From a virus, in IMG/VR virus record IMGVR_UViG_3300027782_003601, positions 1 to 64,000 of that record: DNA of 64,000 nt, one strand, 5' to 3'. This document shows positions 8,051 through 15,183 of this stretch, piece after piece. Position 1 is the stretch's first letter. Each line of letters begins with the position of its first letter. The notes beneath the pieces are model-generated. The model ran no database searches, was not told the origin of the DNA, and saw only the letters and a list, made by a program, of their open reading frames with translations. A program made the translations under genes and the position numbers.

Positions 8051-8664
8051 TGATGAAACTAAAAGACCTATTAAAAGAGAATTGGGATGTTAAGGATGGT
8101 AAGGTATTATCAAACGGCAAACTTGTAGGATATTACGAATTTGATAGAGATTCCGATTCATTTTGGGTTGATGATGTGCAGAAAGGAAAAGGTCAATTAT
8201 CATTTGATAGTAAGAGAGAAGTTGAAGATTACTTTAAGAAAAACGAAAAGGATGCTATTAAACATTTAGGAAAATTAAGAGAATCCCTTTCAGAAGAAAC
8301 TGCATCTGAAATCATAAAAGATTTGGATAAAGTAAGAAATGATTTGATTAAAAAAGTTGATGTTCTAATTGCTAAAAAGAAAAAACTTTACTCAAATGTT
8401 GATATAACAACACCAATGAGTGCAGATGAAAAACAATTAGATAAAGATATCCAATCTATATTTTCACAAATTCAACAAATAATTCAACAAAAAAGAAAAA
8501 TTAAGAATGAATCAATAAACGAAGCAACAATGCACCCTATGACAAGAGAAATAGCATTGGATAATCTTAGAGAGGTAATCTTAAATATCAAACCATATAG
8601 TAGAGAAGTAGTTAAACATTGTGAAGCTGCTATTAAAATCATAGAAAAGTTCGAAGCAAAATGA
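8050..8664 (+). CDS. Putative internal capsid protein (leader MMKLKDLLKE)
   Basis: 204 aa. It starts at the last base of the preceding stop codon. CTS-like leader 1-10, then a globular segment (YYEFDRDSDSFWVDDV) and a long coiled-coil region (about 90-155) rich in Lys, Gln and Ile. Two further LxESLSEE and ESINEA sites could be extra protease sites. Function unknown. Confidence 0.7.
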   Translation: MMKLKDLLKENWDVKDGKVLSNGKLVGYYEFDRDSDSFWVDDVQKGKGQLSFDSKREVEDYFKKNEKDAIKHLGKLRESLSEETASEIIKDLDKVRNDLIKKVDVLIAKKKKLYSNVDITTPMSADEKQLDKDIQSIFSQIQQIIQQKRKIKNESINEATMHPMTREIALDNLREVILNIKPYSREVVKHCEAAIKIIEKFEAK

Positions 8665-9140
8665 TAACATTAAAATCCTTATTAAAAGAATCAGTAGATT
8701 TAGATAAAGCAAAAGAAATCTACAACAATGGTATAGACCTTTATGCAAAAATAGAAGGGTTGCAGAAAGAAATAGACACTGCCAAAGAAGAGTATGAAAA
8801 TTTGCGTAAAGGTTTATTAAATGCCGAATATACCAATTTGATTGATAAAGCAAAAAAACTATATCCAAACGCAAAGGGTGTTAAAAAAGTTGGAGATGGG
8901 GTATTAGTTCAATTACCAAAGGGTGAGTTTATAGAAAAACCATATGATGAAGCAACTAAACTTTCATCCGAAATTGGAACACCATCATCTGTAAAAGTTG
9001 CGGGTAAATATGACATGAATAAACCTGGTTCATATTCTGCTACTGTATTTAATGGATTTTATGCAGAGCTTAGTGCTCCATATATTAAATCAGTAACAAA
9101 CTTACCAAGATGGAATAGTGATTCTAAAAAATTAAAATAA
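8661..9140 (+). CDS. Putative internal capsid protein (leader MITLKSLLKE)
   Basis: 159 aa, overlapping its predecessor by ATGA. Leader 1-10, a coiled-coil segment (about 14-60), then a strand-rich end. Belongs to the same packaged-protein set. No enzymatic motif seen. Confidence 0.7.
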   Translation: MITLKSLLKESVDLDKAKEIYNNGIDLYAKIEGLQKEIDTAKEEYENLRKGLLNAEYTNLIDKAKKLYPNAKGVKKVGDGVLVQLPKGEFIEKPYDEATKLSSEIGTPSSVKVAGKYDMNKPGSYSATVFNGFYAELSAPYIKSVTNLPRWNSDSKKLK

Positions 9141-9415
9141 TGATAAAGTTAAAATCCCTATTGAAAGAAGGAAAAATTTCTATTTCGGAATTAAATCCAA
9201 ATGACCAAAAACAAATTAAACAATTAGAAAGTATAATTGGGGGAAAGCTAGATACTATTTATGTAGGTGGGAGTGAGCGTTTTGTTGCAAGTATAAAAAT
9301 ATCACCAGGATATAGTGCATACGAATTTACACTAGATATTATGAGAAAATTATTAAAATTTCCTATCACTCATGTTACAGGTGGTCATGATATTGTAAAT
9401 GTTTATTTTAAATAA
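9140..9415 (+). CDS. Putative internal capsid protein (leader MIKLKSLLKE)
   Basis: 91 aa. Leader 1-10 is identical to that of the next gene. The body has an alpha-beta pattern (DQKQIKQLESIIGG, SERFVASIKI, ITHVTGGHDIVNVYFK). Start overlaps the preceding stop (TAATG). Unknown function. Confidence 0.7.
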   Translation: MIKLKSLLKEGKISISELNPNDQKQIKQLESIIGGKLDTIYVGGSERFVASIKISPGYSAYEFTLDIMRKLLKFPITHVTGGHDIVNVYFK

Positions 9416-9421
9416 GAAAAA

Positions 9422-9730
9422 ATGATAAAGTTAAAATCACTATTGAAAGAAACAGATGCAAAGTTTGATTTTGCACAAGCAAGTGGTGTTGAGTTTTATG
9501 CTTCATCTCCAAAAAACAATATAGTATTATTACCAAAATCAAGAAAAGAAATTGAAAAGATTGATACTATAAAAGAAAAATTAGGTGATGGTGCAGATGA
9601 TGATTTTTTATCATTACTTAAAATCCGTATAGAAAAGAAATTAGGAATATCAGTAATACCAAATAAAAGATACGAAGGAGCAGGTTACGCATTTGATATT
9701 GATATTGATGAATTAATAAAGAAGTTGTAA
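9422..9730 (+). CDS. Putative internal capsid protein (leader MIKLKSLLKE)
   Basis: 102 aa. Same ten-residue leader, followed by an alpha-beta domain with an acidic patch (GDGADDDFL) and a C-terminal FDIDIDELIKKL. Six nt after the previous gene. Unknown function. Confidence 0.7.
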   Translation: MIKLKSLLKETDAKFDFAQASGVEFYASSPKNNIVLLPKSRKEIEKIDTIKEKLGDGADDDFLSLLKIRIEKKLGISVIPNKRYEGAGYAFDIDIDELIKKL

Positions 9731-10282
9731 ATGATTAAACTGAGTGATTTATTACCTGAATTGGAAATACCATCCGGAAAATGGGTGGATATGGACACGT
9801 CTCAAATAGACAAAGAAGGTATGAAACACATTTGGAAAATCTATTCAGATGCATATTCTGCACAAAGTTTGGATTTTTCAGCATCAGGAGCATCGGAATT
9901 ACAATCTAAATACAAAGCTATAAAACTGATAGATGTAGATGAGGATAAAATACCAGATGCATTTATCATATACAAACCAACAAAGTTTGGAAACAAAATG
10001 GCATTACTTGCAGCAGATGTTGATAAGAGAGATGCAAAGAGAGCCGTAGTTAAAAAAGCAATTGAGTTGGTAAAGACAAGTGGGTGGTTTGTAGAAGCAT
10101 CTGCTAAGATGGAAGATATAATGCAATCATCGGGAGCACCTGTTGTAACAGATGAAAAAAAGATAATGGATATATTGGGTAACGAGAAAGCACCGGAGTT
10201 CACAGGTGATGGATATTACACTCGTACGTTAACAAAAGTAAATAAAAGAATAACTAAAAGAATATACGGAAGACCGAAATGA
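9731..10282 (+). CDS. Putative internal capsid protein, possible GNAT-like fold (leader MIKLSDLLPE)
   Basis: 183 aa. Variant leader ending LLPE, then PSGKWVDMD, MKHIWKIYSDAY, IKLIDVDEDKIPDAFIIYK and GNKMALLAADVDKR. The order resembles a divergent acetyltransferase-like domain found in large marine phages. The C-terminus has DGYYTRTLTKVNKRITKR, strongly basic. Catalysis not established. Confidence 0.7.
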   Translation: MIKLSDLLPELEIPSGKWVDMDTSQIDKEGMKHIWKIYSDAYSAQSLDFSASGASELQSKYKAIKLIDVDEDKIPDAFIIYKPTKFGNKMALLAADVDKRDAKRAVVKKAIELVKTSGWFVEASAKMEDIMQSSGAPVVTDEKKIMDILGNEKAPEFTGDGYYTRTLTKVNKRITKRIYGRPK

Positions 10283-10602
10283 TTAAATTGGTAAATATAT
10301 TAAACGAAATTACAAAGCTAAAAGAGTGGCAAGGTAGTTTAATGGATTTACGAAATGATACTAAATTACCATCTGAATTAAATAAAGTTGGTAAAGATAT
10401 TATAAGTAAAAACCCAAATACAAAGACAGCTGATTGTTGGGTTAGTGATATAAATTATAATGATGCTGGTTCAATACGTTCTGTTTCAGGTTCTATAACT
10501 ATTAAATGGAAAGTATATCGTAGAAAGAATTATTCATTAGAATTTACTTATATTTTTGATAACGGAAATATAAAAACGGCAAATACACAAAAAATATATT
10601 AG
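10279..10602 (+). CDS. Putative internal capsid protein (leader MIKLVNILNE)
   Basis: 107 aa, ATGA overlap with its predecessor. Leader 1-10 ends ILNE, fitting the cleavage pattern. The remainder is strand-rich with one Cys-Trp pair (TADCWVSD). Unknown function. Confidence 0.65.
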   Translation: MIKLVNILNEITKLKEWQGSLMDLRNDTKLPSELNKVGKDIISKNPNTKTADCWVSDINYNDAGSIRSVSGSITIKWKVYRRKNYSLEFTYIFDNGNIKTANTQKIY

Positions 10603-10607
10603 ATACA

Positions 10608-11360
10608 ATGATTAAATTAAAAGACTTATTAAATCCATCAATATTAAACGAAGGAGTTGATGACCCTGGTATTCTTAAATGTGTATTTTTAGCAGGAGGA
10701 CCTGGTAGTGGTAAATCCAAAGTAGCGGGTGATTTATTTGGTATTCAAGGTATCACATCATTTTCAGCATCTGGATTTAAATTAATAAATTCCGATACTG
10801 CGTTTGAAGCACAATTGAGAAAGAGTGGTATTGACCCGAAAGATTTAGGTAAAATTGAAAAAGAGAATCCTGAATTGTGGAAAGCTATTACGGAAGACCC
10901 AAATGGACAAAGAGAACAAGGTAAAAAAATCACAAAAGCTCAGAAAGCATTTTATGAAGAAGGTAGATTGGGTATGATTGTAGATGGAACTGGTGATGAT
11001 ACTGCTAAAATCAAAAAACAAAAAGAACACGCAGAATCATTAGGATATGATACTTATATGGTTTTTGTAAATACATCATTGGAAGTTGCACAATTTCGTA
11101 ACTCAAAAAGAAGTAGAACTTTGCCAGAAGATTTAGTTACCCAAATTTGGAAAGAATGTCAGCATAATTTAGGAGCATTTCAAACTATGTTTAGTGGTAA
11201 TTTTCGTATTATTGATAATACAAAAGATGGTAACAACATAACAAAAGATATTCAAAAAGCAGTTGATGGATTTATTAGAGAAAGATTATACAATCCAATT
11301 GGTAAACAATGGATAACAACTGCAAGAGCATTGAAAAACGCAAATTTAATTAAAAAATAA
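10608..11360 (+). CDS. Zeta-toxin-like P-loop kinase with CTS-like leader
   Basis: 250 aa. N-terminus MIKLKDLLNPSILNE is the same leader in a lengthened form, with the putative cleavage Glu at 15. Then VFLAGGPGSGKS (Walker A, about 26-37), a substrate segment (LINSDTAFE), GMIVDGTGDD (Walker B-like, about 123-132), the lid region RNSKRSRTLPEDLV, and FRIIDN. This is the zeta-toxin/polynucleotide-kinase type of P-loop phosphotransferase. A capsid-targeted kinase would enter the host with the DNA. Confidence 0.75.
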   Translation: MIKLKDLLNPSILNEGVDDPGILKCVFLAGGPGSGKSKVAGDLFGIQGITSFSASGFKLINSDTAFEAQLRKSGIDPKDLGKIEKENPELWKAITEDPNGQREQGKKITKAQKAFYEEGRLGMIVDGTGDDTAKIKKQKEHAESLGYDTYMVFVNTSLEVAQFRNSKRSRTLPEDLVTQIWKECQHNLGAFQTMFSGNFRIIDNTKDGNNITKDIQKAVDGFIRERLYNPIGKQWITTARALKNANLIKK

Positions 11361-12097
11361 TGAAAGCAGGTAGATACGATTTAGATGAGGCATCTATGGG
11401 TAGAATATACCAGCATGTAGTTTCTAATCCTAATATGAAAAGTTGGGGAATAGTAACTGCAAGTAGAGGTAAACTAACACCTGCTGAAAACAAACAAAGA
11501 AATAAAGAGTTAGAAAACGATTTGCGTAAATTAGGTCTTGGATTTATACACGTAGATGGTATGTGGAGAGAATGTAAAGACCAAAGTATTGATTATAGTA
11601 AATGTCCGGATAATATGAAAGTACCAACGGAAGAAAAATCATACTTTGTTCCAAATGTATCCAAAAAAGATATTAATAAATTAGGTAACAAATACCAACA
11701 AGATAGTGTATTATTTGCAGATGGTGAAACAAAGGAAAAAGGTGAAGCAACTTATATTAGTGCTAACGGAAGTGAGTTCAATATAGGTAACTTTACACCT
11801 GATAAAATTTCACAGGGTTATTCTAAAATGAAAGGTGGTAAAGTATTTACTTTTTTAGAACCAGGAGATAAAGGAGAAACCCCAAAAGAAAAACCTAAAA
11901 AGGAAGAACCTAAAAAACAAGAACCCCAATCTACTGATATGAAATTAAAATCATTAGTACCAAAAGGAATTCTTGATAAAATGGTTAAGAATCCGGAAAC
12001 AGGAAATATGATTAAATTGAAATCAGCATTAAAAAAAGATAAAACATCATCTGTATATAAAACTGCAGTTGGTGTGGTAAAACAATCAAAAAAATAA
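11360..12097 (+). CDS. DUF3293-like protein with repeated KLKS segments at the C-terminus
   Basis: 245 aa, start overlapping the kinase stop by 1 nt. Residues about 1-155 (WGIVTASRG, NKQRNKELENDLRKLG, SYFVPN, LGNKYQQDSVLFAD) resemble the DUF3293 family. A Lys-Pro-Glu linker (about 170-195) leads to a tail with MKLKSLVPKGIL and MIKLKSALKK, internal echoes of the leader used by its neighbours. It has no N-terminal leader itself. Confidence 0.7.
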   Translation: MKAGRYDLDEASMGRIYQHVVSNPNMKSWGIVTASRGKLTPAENKQRNKELENDLRKLGLGFIHVDGMWRECKDQSIDYSKCPDNMKVPTEEKSYFVPNVSKKDINKLGNKYQQDSVLFADGETKEKGEATYISANGSEFNIGNFTPDKISQGYSKMKGGKVFTFLEPGDKGETPKEKPKKEEPKKQEPQSTDMKLKSLVPKGILDKMVKNPETGNMIKLKSALKKDKTSSVYKTAVGVVKQSKK

Positions 12098-12104
12098 AAA
12101 GTTA

Positions 12105-12112
12105 TATATTTA
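12105..12112 (+). promoter_or_regulatory. TATATTTA box, candidate promoter
   Basis: GTTATATATTTAATATT lies 23 nt before the gene at 12136 and resembles the other ATATTTATA boxes. No -33 element. Confidence 0.3.
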
Positions 12113-12135
12113 ATATTATAATCAAACAAAATAAA

Positions 12136-12588
12136 ATGAAAAAATTATCGTTTATAGTAGCTTTGATGCTTGGAGTAAGTATCTCTGCAAGTGCACAAGA
12201 ATGGTTTTTAACTGCTACGCGTAAGGGTGGACCATCCGATGGATATATTACAGGTGGATTTATGAAAAAAGGATGGGGATTTTATGCAGGATTACCATAC
12301 GATGAAGTTAAATCTGCAAATTCAAGTGGTATTGCAATTCCTCCTGGAGTTAATACATCTACGGGAACTATTTCACCTAATATGAAGTTTGGTGTTTTAC
12401 GTCAGTTAAAAGAGGATAAAGCAATTTTAGGATTTGGTATTCAACCAACATCTGCTGGAAACAAACCAAATGCATTTTTAATGTATAATCCATTAAGACC
12501 ATCAAATGTTTTAAATTTATGGACAATTGGTAATTTAGTAGGTAGTGATTTTACATTAGGATTAGGACTTTCGTATAAGTTAAAATAA
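12136..12588 (+). CDS. Secreted small beta-barrel-like protein
   Basis: 150 aa with signal peptide MKKLSFIVALMLGVSISASA. The mature part consists of Gly-rich alternating strands (DGYITGGFMKKGWGFYAGL, MKFGVLRQLK, AILGFGIQP, FTLGLGLSYKLK) and ends in an aromatic/hydrophobic pattern typical of outer-membrane barrels. Its stop touches the first base of the tmRNA, so the two may share a transcript. Confidence 0.65.
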   Translation: MKKLSFIVALMLGVSISASAQEWFLTATRKGGPSDGYITGGFMKKGWGFYAGLPYDEVKSANSSGIAIPPGVNTSTGTISPNMKFGVLRQLKEDKAILGFGIQPTSAGNKPNAFLMYNPLRPSNVLNLWTIGNLVGSDFTLGLGLSYKLK

Positions 12589-12974
12589 GGGGATGACTGG
12601 TTTTGACAGGAATCTTAATAAGTATAGTTGATGCAAGCAAGGTTAGATGGAAACCTTTGAAGACCTATCAAACAATAAGTGCAAACGTAGAATTATCTAC
12701 TATGACTTTCGGAGATGCTATGGCATGGATGAATTCATTTGATTACGCAGTAGCTGCCTAATCTTTCCCGTATCACTCATGGGATTTAAAAAGAAGTGAA
12801 CAGAAGTGAGGTCTCGTTTGAGGTTCTACCTATTAAAGTGAACCTCCCACAGTTGAGAGTGATAATGGCAAAATAGAAACTCTATATTTTTTCAGTTTAG
12901 AAAAATTGAATAAGCTTGTGAATGAAACATATTGGTTAATTCTTTGGACTTGGGTTCGAATCCCAACATCTCCA
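12589..12974 (+). ncRNA. ssrA: tmRNA (trans-translation RNA)
   Basis: 386 nt. The 5' end GGGGATG pairs with CATCTCC at 12967-12973, forming a tRNA-like acceptor stem, with discriminator A12974. T-arm is TTGGG/CCCAA around TTCGAAT. The resume codon GCA at 12681 lies in AGTGCAAACGTAGAA, like the classic GTCGCAAACGACGAA. The tag reading frame runs 12681-12761 and ends in DYAVAA then TAA. It encodes 26 residues, far longer than the usual 8-12. No CCA is encoded. Confidence 0.9.
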
Positions 12975-12997
12975 CAAAAAAAAATATTAGAAAAGAC

Positions 12998-13028
12998 TTG
13001 ACATTGTTAAAAACTTTTCGTATATTTG
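12998..13028 (+). promoter_or_regulatory. Bacteroidota-type promoter (TTGAC / TATATTTG)
   Basis: TTGAC 12998, TATATTTG 13021-13028. Drives the short RNA at about 13033. Confidence 0.8.
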
Positions 13029-13032
13029 TAAT

Positions 13033-13093
13033 GTTGTTCAGAAGTAGGAAGCATAGATGGTGTAAGTAAACATAGCTGAAAATGTTCAACAAA
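13033..13093 (+). ncRNA. Short structured RNA of unknown class
   Basis: About 60 nt between two copies of the same strong promoter, with no ORF. The ends can pair (TGTTG with CAACA). It lacks a T-arm, so it is not a tRNA. Transcript ends are inferred. Confidence 0.45.
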
Positions 13094-13111
13094 AAAAATA
13101 TTAGAAAAGAC

Positions 13112-13142
13112 TTGACATTGTTAAAAACTTTTCGTATATTTG
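13112..13142 (+). promoter_or_regulatory. Bacteroidota-type promoter (TTGAC / TATATTTG)
   Basis: TTGAC 13112, TATATTTG 13135-13142. Drives the initiator-like tRNA. Confidence 0.8.
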
Positions 13143-13155
13143 TATCATAATAAAT

Positions 13156-13228
13156 CGCGGGGAGGATGTTGGTTTTCCCACCGGTCTCATAAGCCAGGTC
13201 TACGATAGTTCGATTCTATCTCCCGCAA
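13156..13228 (+). tRNA. Initiator-like tRNA-fMet (CAT)
   Basis: CGCGGGG pairs with TCCCGCA, leaving the C1-A72 mismatch that marks bacterial initiator tRNAs. Anticodon loop CTCATAA. T-arm GATAG/CTATC around TTCGATT. Two of the three G-C pairs typical of the initiator anticodon stem are visible. The D-arm is degenerate, so the exact fold is uncertain. Confidence 0.7.
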
Positions 13229-13251
13229 CTAAAAAGTTTTTGAAAAAAGAC

Positions 13252-13282
13252 TTGGATATATGAAAAAAGTTTCGTATATTTG
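13252..13282 (+). promoter_or_regulatory. Bacteroidota-type promoter (TTGG / TATATTTG)
   Basis: TTGGATA 13252, TATATTTG 13275-13282. Heads a structured RNA. Confidence 0.7.
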
Positions 13283-13384
13283 TAAAACCTTTAGGAATGA
13301 TTGTTGAAGCCAACATCTAATAAAACCGAATGTGTGAAGCCCAACCATAAGTGGTAAGCTATAAAGCCGGAAACAATCAATCTT
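13283..13384 (+). ncRNA. Structured RNA of unknown class with GAAGCC motifs
   Basis: TGATTGTT (13298-13305) pairs perfectly with AACAATCA (13372-13379). Inside are GAAGCCAAC, GTGAAGCCC, a CCA/TGG hairpin and TATAAAGCCGGA. No ORF, no T-arm. It has its own promoter. Confidence 0.55.
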
Positions 13385-13405
13385 AAAAAAAATATTAGAA
13401 AAGAC

Positions 13406-13436
13406 TTGACAATATCAAAAACTTTTCGTATATTTG
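13406..13436 (+). promoter_or_regulatory. Bacteroidota-type promoter (TTGAC / TATATTTG)
   Basis: TTGAC 13406, TATATTTG 13429-13436. Drives the large non-coding RNA. Confidence 0.8.
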
Positions 13437-13439
13437 TTA

Positions 13440-14340
13440 AACAATTTGAGACCAAAAGGTGATGAAAGATACTCGGTCAAATCAAATGAAAAACGTTCTT
13501 TAAAATATAAACACATAGTAGACTTGTTCTACATAGTGTACATCGGCCGCATATGGTCGTTAAATAAACTACGAAAGTAGGATAAAGTGAACCATTTGGT
13601 TAAGTGGTTTGCGACTTCGTAAGGAGTTCGAGTATGCAAGTGGAATATCATTAGACCTGTGTAGTGAGGGTAACTCCGTAGCGAAATGGTTGAATGACTG
13701 GGCTAAGTAGAAGTTCAGTTGAGGTAGGAATACCAATAAGAATAATCCATAGAGTTAATGCAAGAAGTAAGAACTTAATCTCTTCTTATCATTGCGTGAT
13801 TCAATATTAAAGGTTGCTTAAAACCGAAAGGTATGATGAAGTACGAGTGGTGTCGTTATCATCCTTACCTACATCTCACCAAAGAGTGGGTAGTGAAGTA
13901 ATCTTAAAATATGGTGTTAGAGATAACACATTGAGTAGTTCAGTATTCTGTTGTTCAAAAGATAACGGAGCAGGTTGGCGAACCACTACTTGAAACTATC
14001 TACAAACCAAAACTCAATTTGCTATACGGTGCAAACTTAAACAAAAAGAGCAAAAGTGTTCGCCAGTTGCAAACGAAAGGTGCGTACATAGTAGGGAGAT
14101 GTTCCCTGCCACGATACCTCCGCAAGAGGTCTGTGATTCTTTCTAAAAGCTTCTAACACCGCAAGTGTGAATCTGTTCGGCAGAATAGAAGAAGTAGAGT
14201 AAAAAGAGAGTAGTTTGTAACTCAAAGAGTGGTTCACTTAAATAACCCGCATTGAATCATTACTATCCAAAAGATGGTGGAAACGTTGGGAAACAATAAT
14301 CCAACAAAAGATGGTTCGTTTATGGAGTATTCTCATCCAT
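13440..14340 (+). ncRNA. Large ornate non-coding RNA (GOLLD/ROOL-like candidate)
   Basis: About 900 nt without a credible ORF, after its own promoter and before the tRNA-Gly pair. AAGTGAACCA (13585-13594) pairs perfectly with TGGTTCACTT (14230-14239), enclosing some 635 nt. Inside are GNRA-type hairpins (CTAC-GAAA-GTAG, ACC-GAAA-GGT, GTGTTA-GAGA-TAACAC) and two stems with the same CGCAA loop (CCTC/GAGG and ACAC/GTGT). Size, complexity and position in a phage tRNA array match GOLLD and ROOL RNAs. Membership in either class is not proved. Ends are approximate. Confidence 0.7.
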
Positions 14341-14351
14341 ATCTTTTATAA

Positions 14352-14422
14352 GCGAGATTGGTGTAATGGTAGCACGCTGGCCGTCCAGGTCGGAGGAGGG
14401 GGTTCAATTCCTTTGTTTCGCT
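14352..14422 (+). tRNA. tRNA-Gly (TCC), non-canonical: G33
   Basis: GCGAGAT/GTTTCGC acceptor, discriminator T, CCA encoded at 14423-14425. Anticodon stem CTGGC/GTCGG leaves loop CGTCCAG, so TCC sits at 34-36 but position 33 is G instead of the near-universal U. The T-stem is made largely of G-T pairs. Confidence 0.65.
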
Positions 14423-14428
14423 CCATAA

Positions 14429-14499
14429 GCGGAATTAGTGTAATGGTAGCACAGCAGCCGTCCAGGTTGCAAGTTGGAGTTCGATTCTCTGGTCCCGCT
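14429..14499 (+). tRNA. tRNA-Gly (TCC), non-canonical: G33
   Basis: GCGGAAT/GTCCCGC acceptor with one mismatch. Anticodon stem GCAGC/GTTGC and loop CGTCCAG, again G33. T-loop TTCGATT. A normal tRNA-Gly(TCC) exists at 14861, so this one is redundant for decoding. Confidence 0.65.
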
Positions 14500-14570
14500 C
14501 TAAGTAATTAAATTACTTTTTTTTAACCAAAAATAAAAAAATTACATATATATTATTAAATAACAAAGAA

Positions 14571-14702
14571 ATGAAAACTTTTAACCTACATACGATTAGT
14601 TATCAACCGATGCCAACTTTGGCGTGGGGAGGCACAAATGTGTGTGATTTTAATTCAAAGAGAATTGAAATGCAGTTAGGGGCAAACATAATTTTAGAAT
14701 AA
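14571..14702 (+). CDS. Small hypothetical protein
   Basis: 43 aa (starts MKTFNLHTISYQ, ends LGANIILE) between the Gly tRNAs and a strong terminator. No motif recognised. Its own ATG and following terminator make it a reasonable small gene. Confidence 0.5.
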   Translation: MKTFNLHTISYQPMPTLAWGGTNVCDFNSKRIEMQLGANIILE

Positions 14703-14730
14703 ACAAACTAAAATATAGTAATGTAACAAA

Positions 14731-14759
14731 CCCCTAACTTAATCAGTTAGGGGTTTTTT
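14731..14759 (+). terminator. Rho-independent terminator
   Basis: CCCCTAAC (14731-14738) pairs perfectly with GTTAGGGG (14746-14753), followed by six T residues. Confidence 0.85.
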
Positions 14760-14766
14760 GTTTTAA

Positions 14767-14838
14767 GTTGATGTAGCTCAGAGGCAGAGCGGGAACCTGT
14801 TAAGTTCTAGGTCGGGATATCGTAATTCTCCATCAACG
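14767..14838 (+). tRNA. tRNA-Asn (GTT)
   Basis: GTTGATG/CATCAAC perfect acceptor, discriminator G. D-stem GCTC/GAGC. Anticodon loop CTGTTAA. The T-arm is atypical, with loop ATCGTAA and a T-T pair at its base. Confidence 0.8.
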
Positions 14839-14860
14839 CAAGTAGAGTTCTTTGACATAA

Positions 14861-14932
14861 GCAGGTATAGCACAACGGTTAGTGCTCTGGTCTTCCAAAC
14901 CGGAGATTTCGGTTCGAATCCGAATACCTGCT
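14861..14932 (+). tRNA. tRNA-Gly (TCC), canonical
   Basis: GCAGGTA/TACCTGC acceptor, anticodon stem CTGGT/ACCGG, loop CTTCCAA with normal U33, T-arm TTCGG/CCGAA. This is the decoding-competent Gly tRNA, in contrast to the two upstream G33 copies. Confidence 0.92.
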
Positions 14933-14937
14933 CATAT

Positions 14938-15009
14938 TGCCCGATGGTGTAATGGTTAGCATAACAGATTTTGATTCTGTTTGTATAGGTTCGAATCCTA
15001 TTCGGGCAT
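14938..15009 (+). tRNA. tRNA-Gln (TTG)
   Basis: TGCCCGA/TCGGGCA acceptor, anticodon loop TTTTGAT on stem ACAGA/TCTGT, T-arm ATAGG/CCTAT. Confidence 0.92.
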
Positions 15010-15015
15010 CCACAT

Positions 15016-15089
15016 AGAAGATTAGCTCAGTTGGTTAGAGCATTTGGTTTACATCCAAAGGGTCATAGGTTCGAATCCTATATTTTCTA
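15016..15089 (+). tRNA. tRNA-Val (TAC)
   Basis: AGAAGAT/ATTTTCT acceptor, D-stem GCTC/GAGC, anticodon loop TTTACAT on TTTGG/CCAAA, T-arm ATAGG/CCTAT. Confidence 0.92.
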
Positions 15090-15094
15090 CATTT

Positions 15095-15178
15095 GGGAGT
15101 TATGCACGAATTGGTTAGGCGTTAGACTGTAAATCTGGTAATCCGCATGGATAGGTGGTTCGAATCCATCAACTCTCA
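15095..15178 (+). tRNA. tRNA-Tyr (GTA)
   Basis: GGGAGTT/AACTCTC acceptor, anticodon loop CTGTAAA, long variable arm as expected for Tyr, T-arm GGTGG/CCATC. Confidence 0.9.
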
Positions 15179-15183
15179 CAATT

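Larger units (their letters stand above)
12977..13144 (+). repeat. Duplicated promoter block (54-bp direct repeat)
   Basis: A 54-bp block, from the A-run through TATTAG and TTGACATTG to TATATTTGTA, is repeated exactly at 12977-13030 and 13091-13144. A third, slightly diverged copy is at 13385-13438. Each copy heads a separate RNA gene. Confidence 0.85.

Noticed and set aside
14037-14237. Minus-strand ORF of 66 codons inside the giant RNA
   Set aside because: No promoter or ribosome site, and it runs across the paired segments of a structured RNA.
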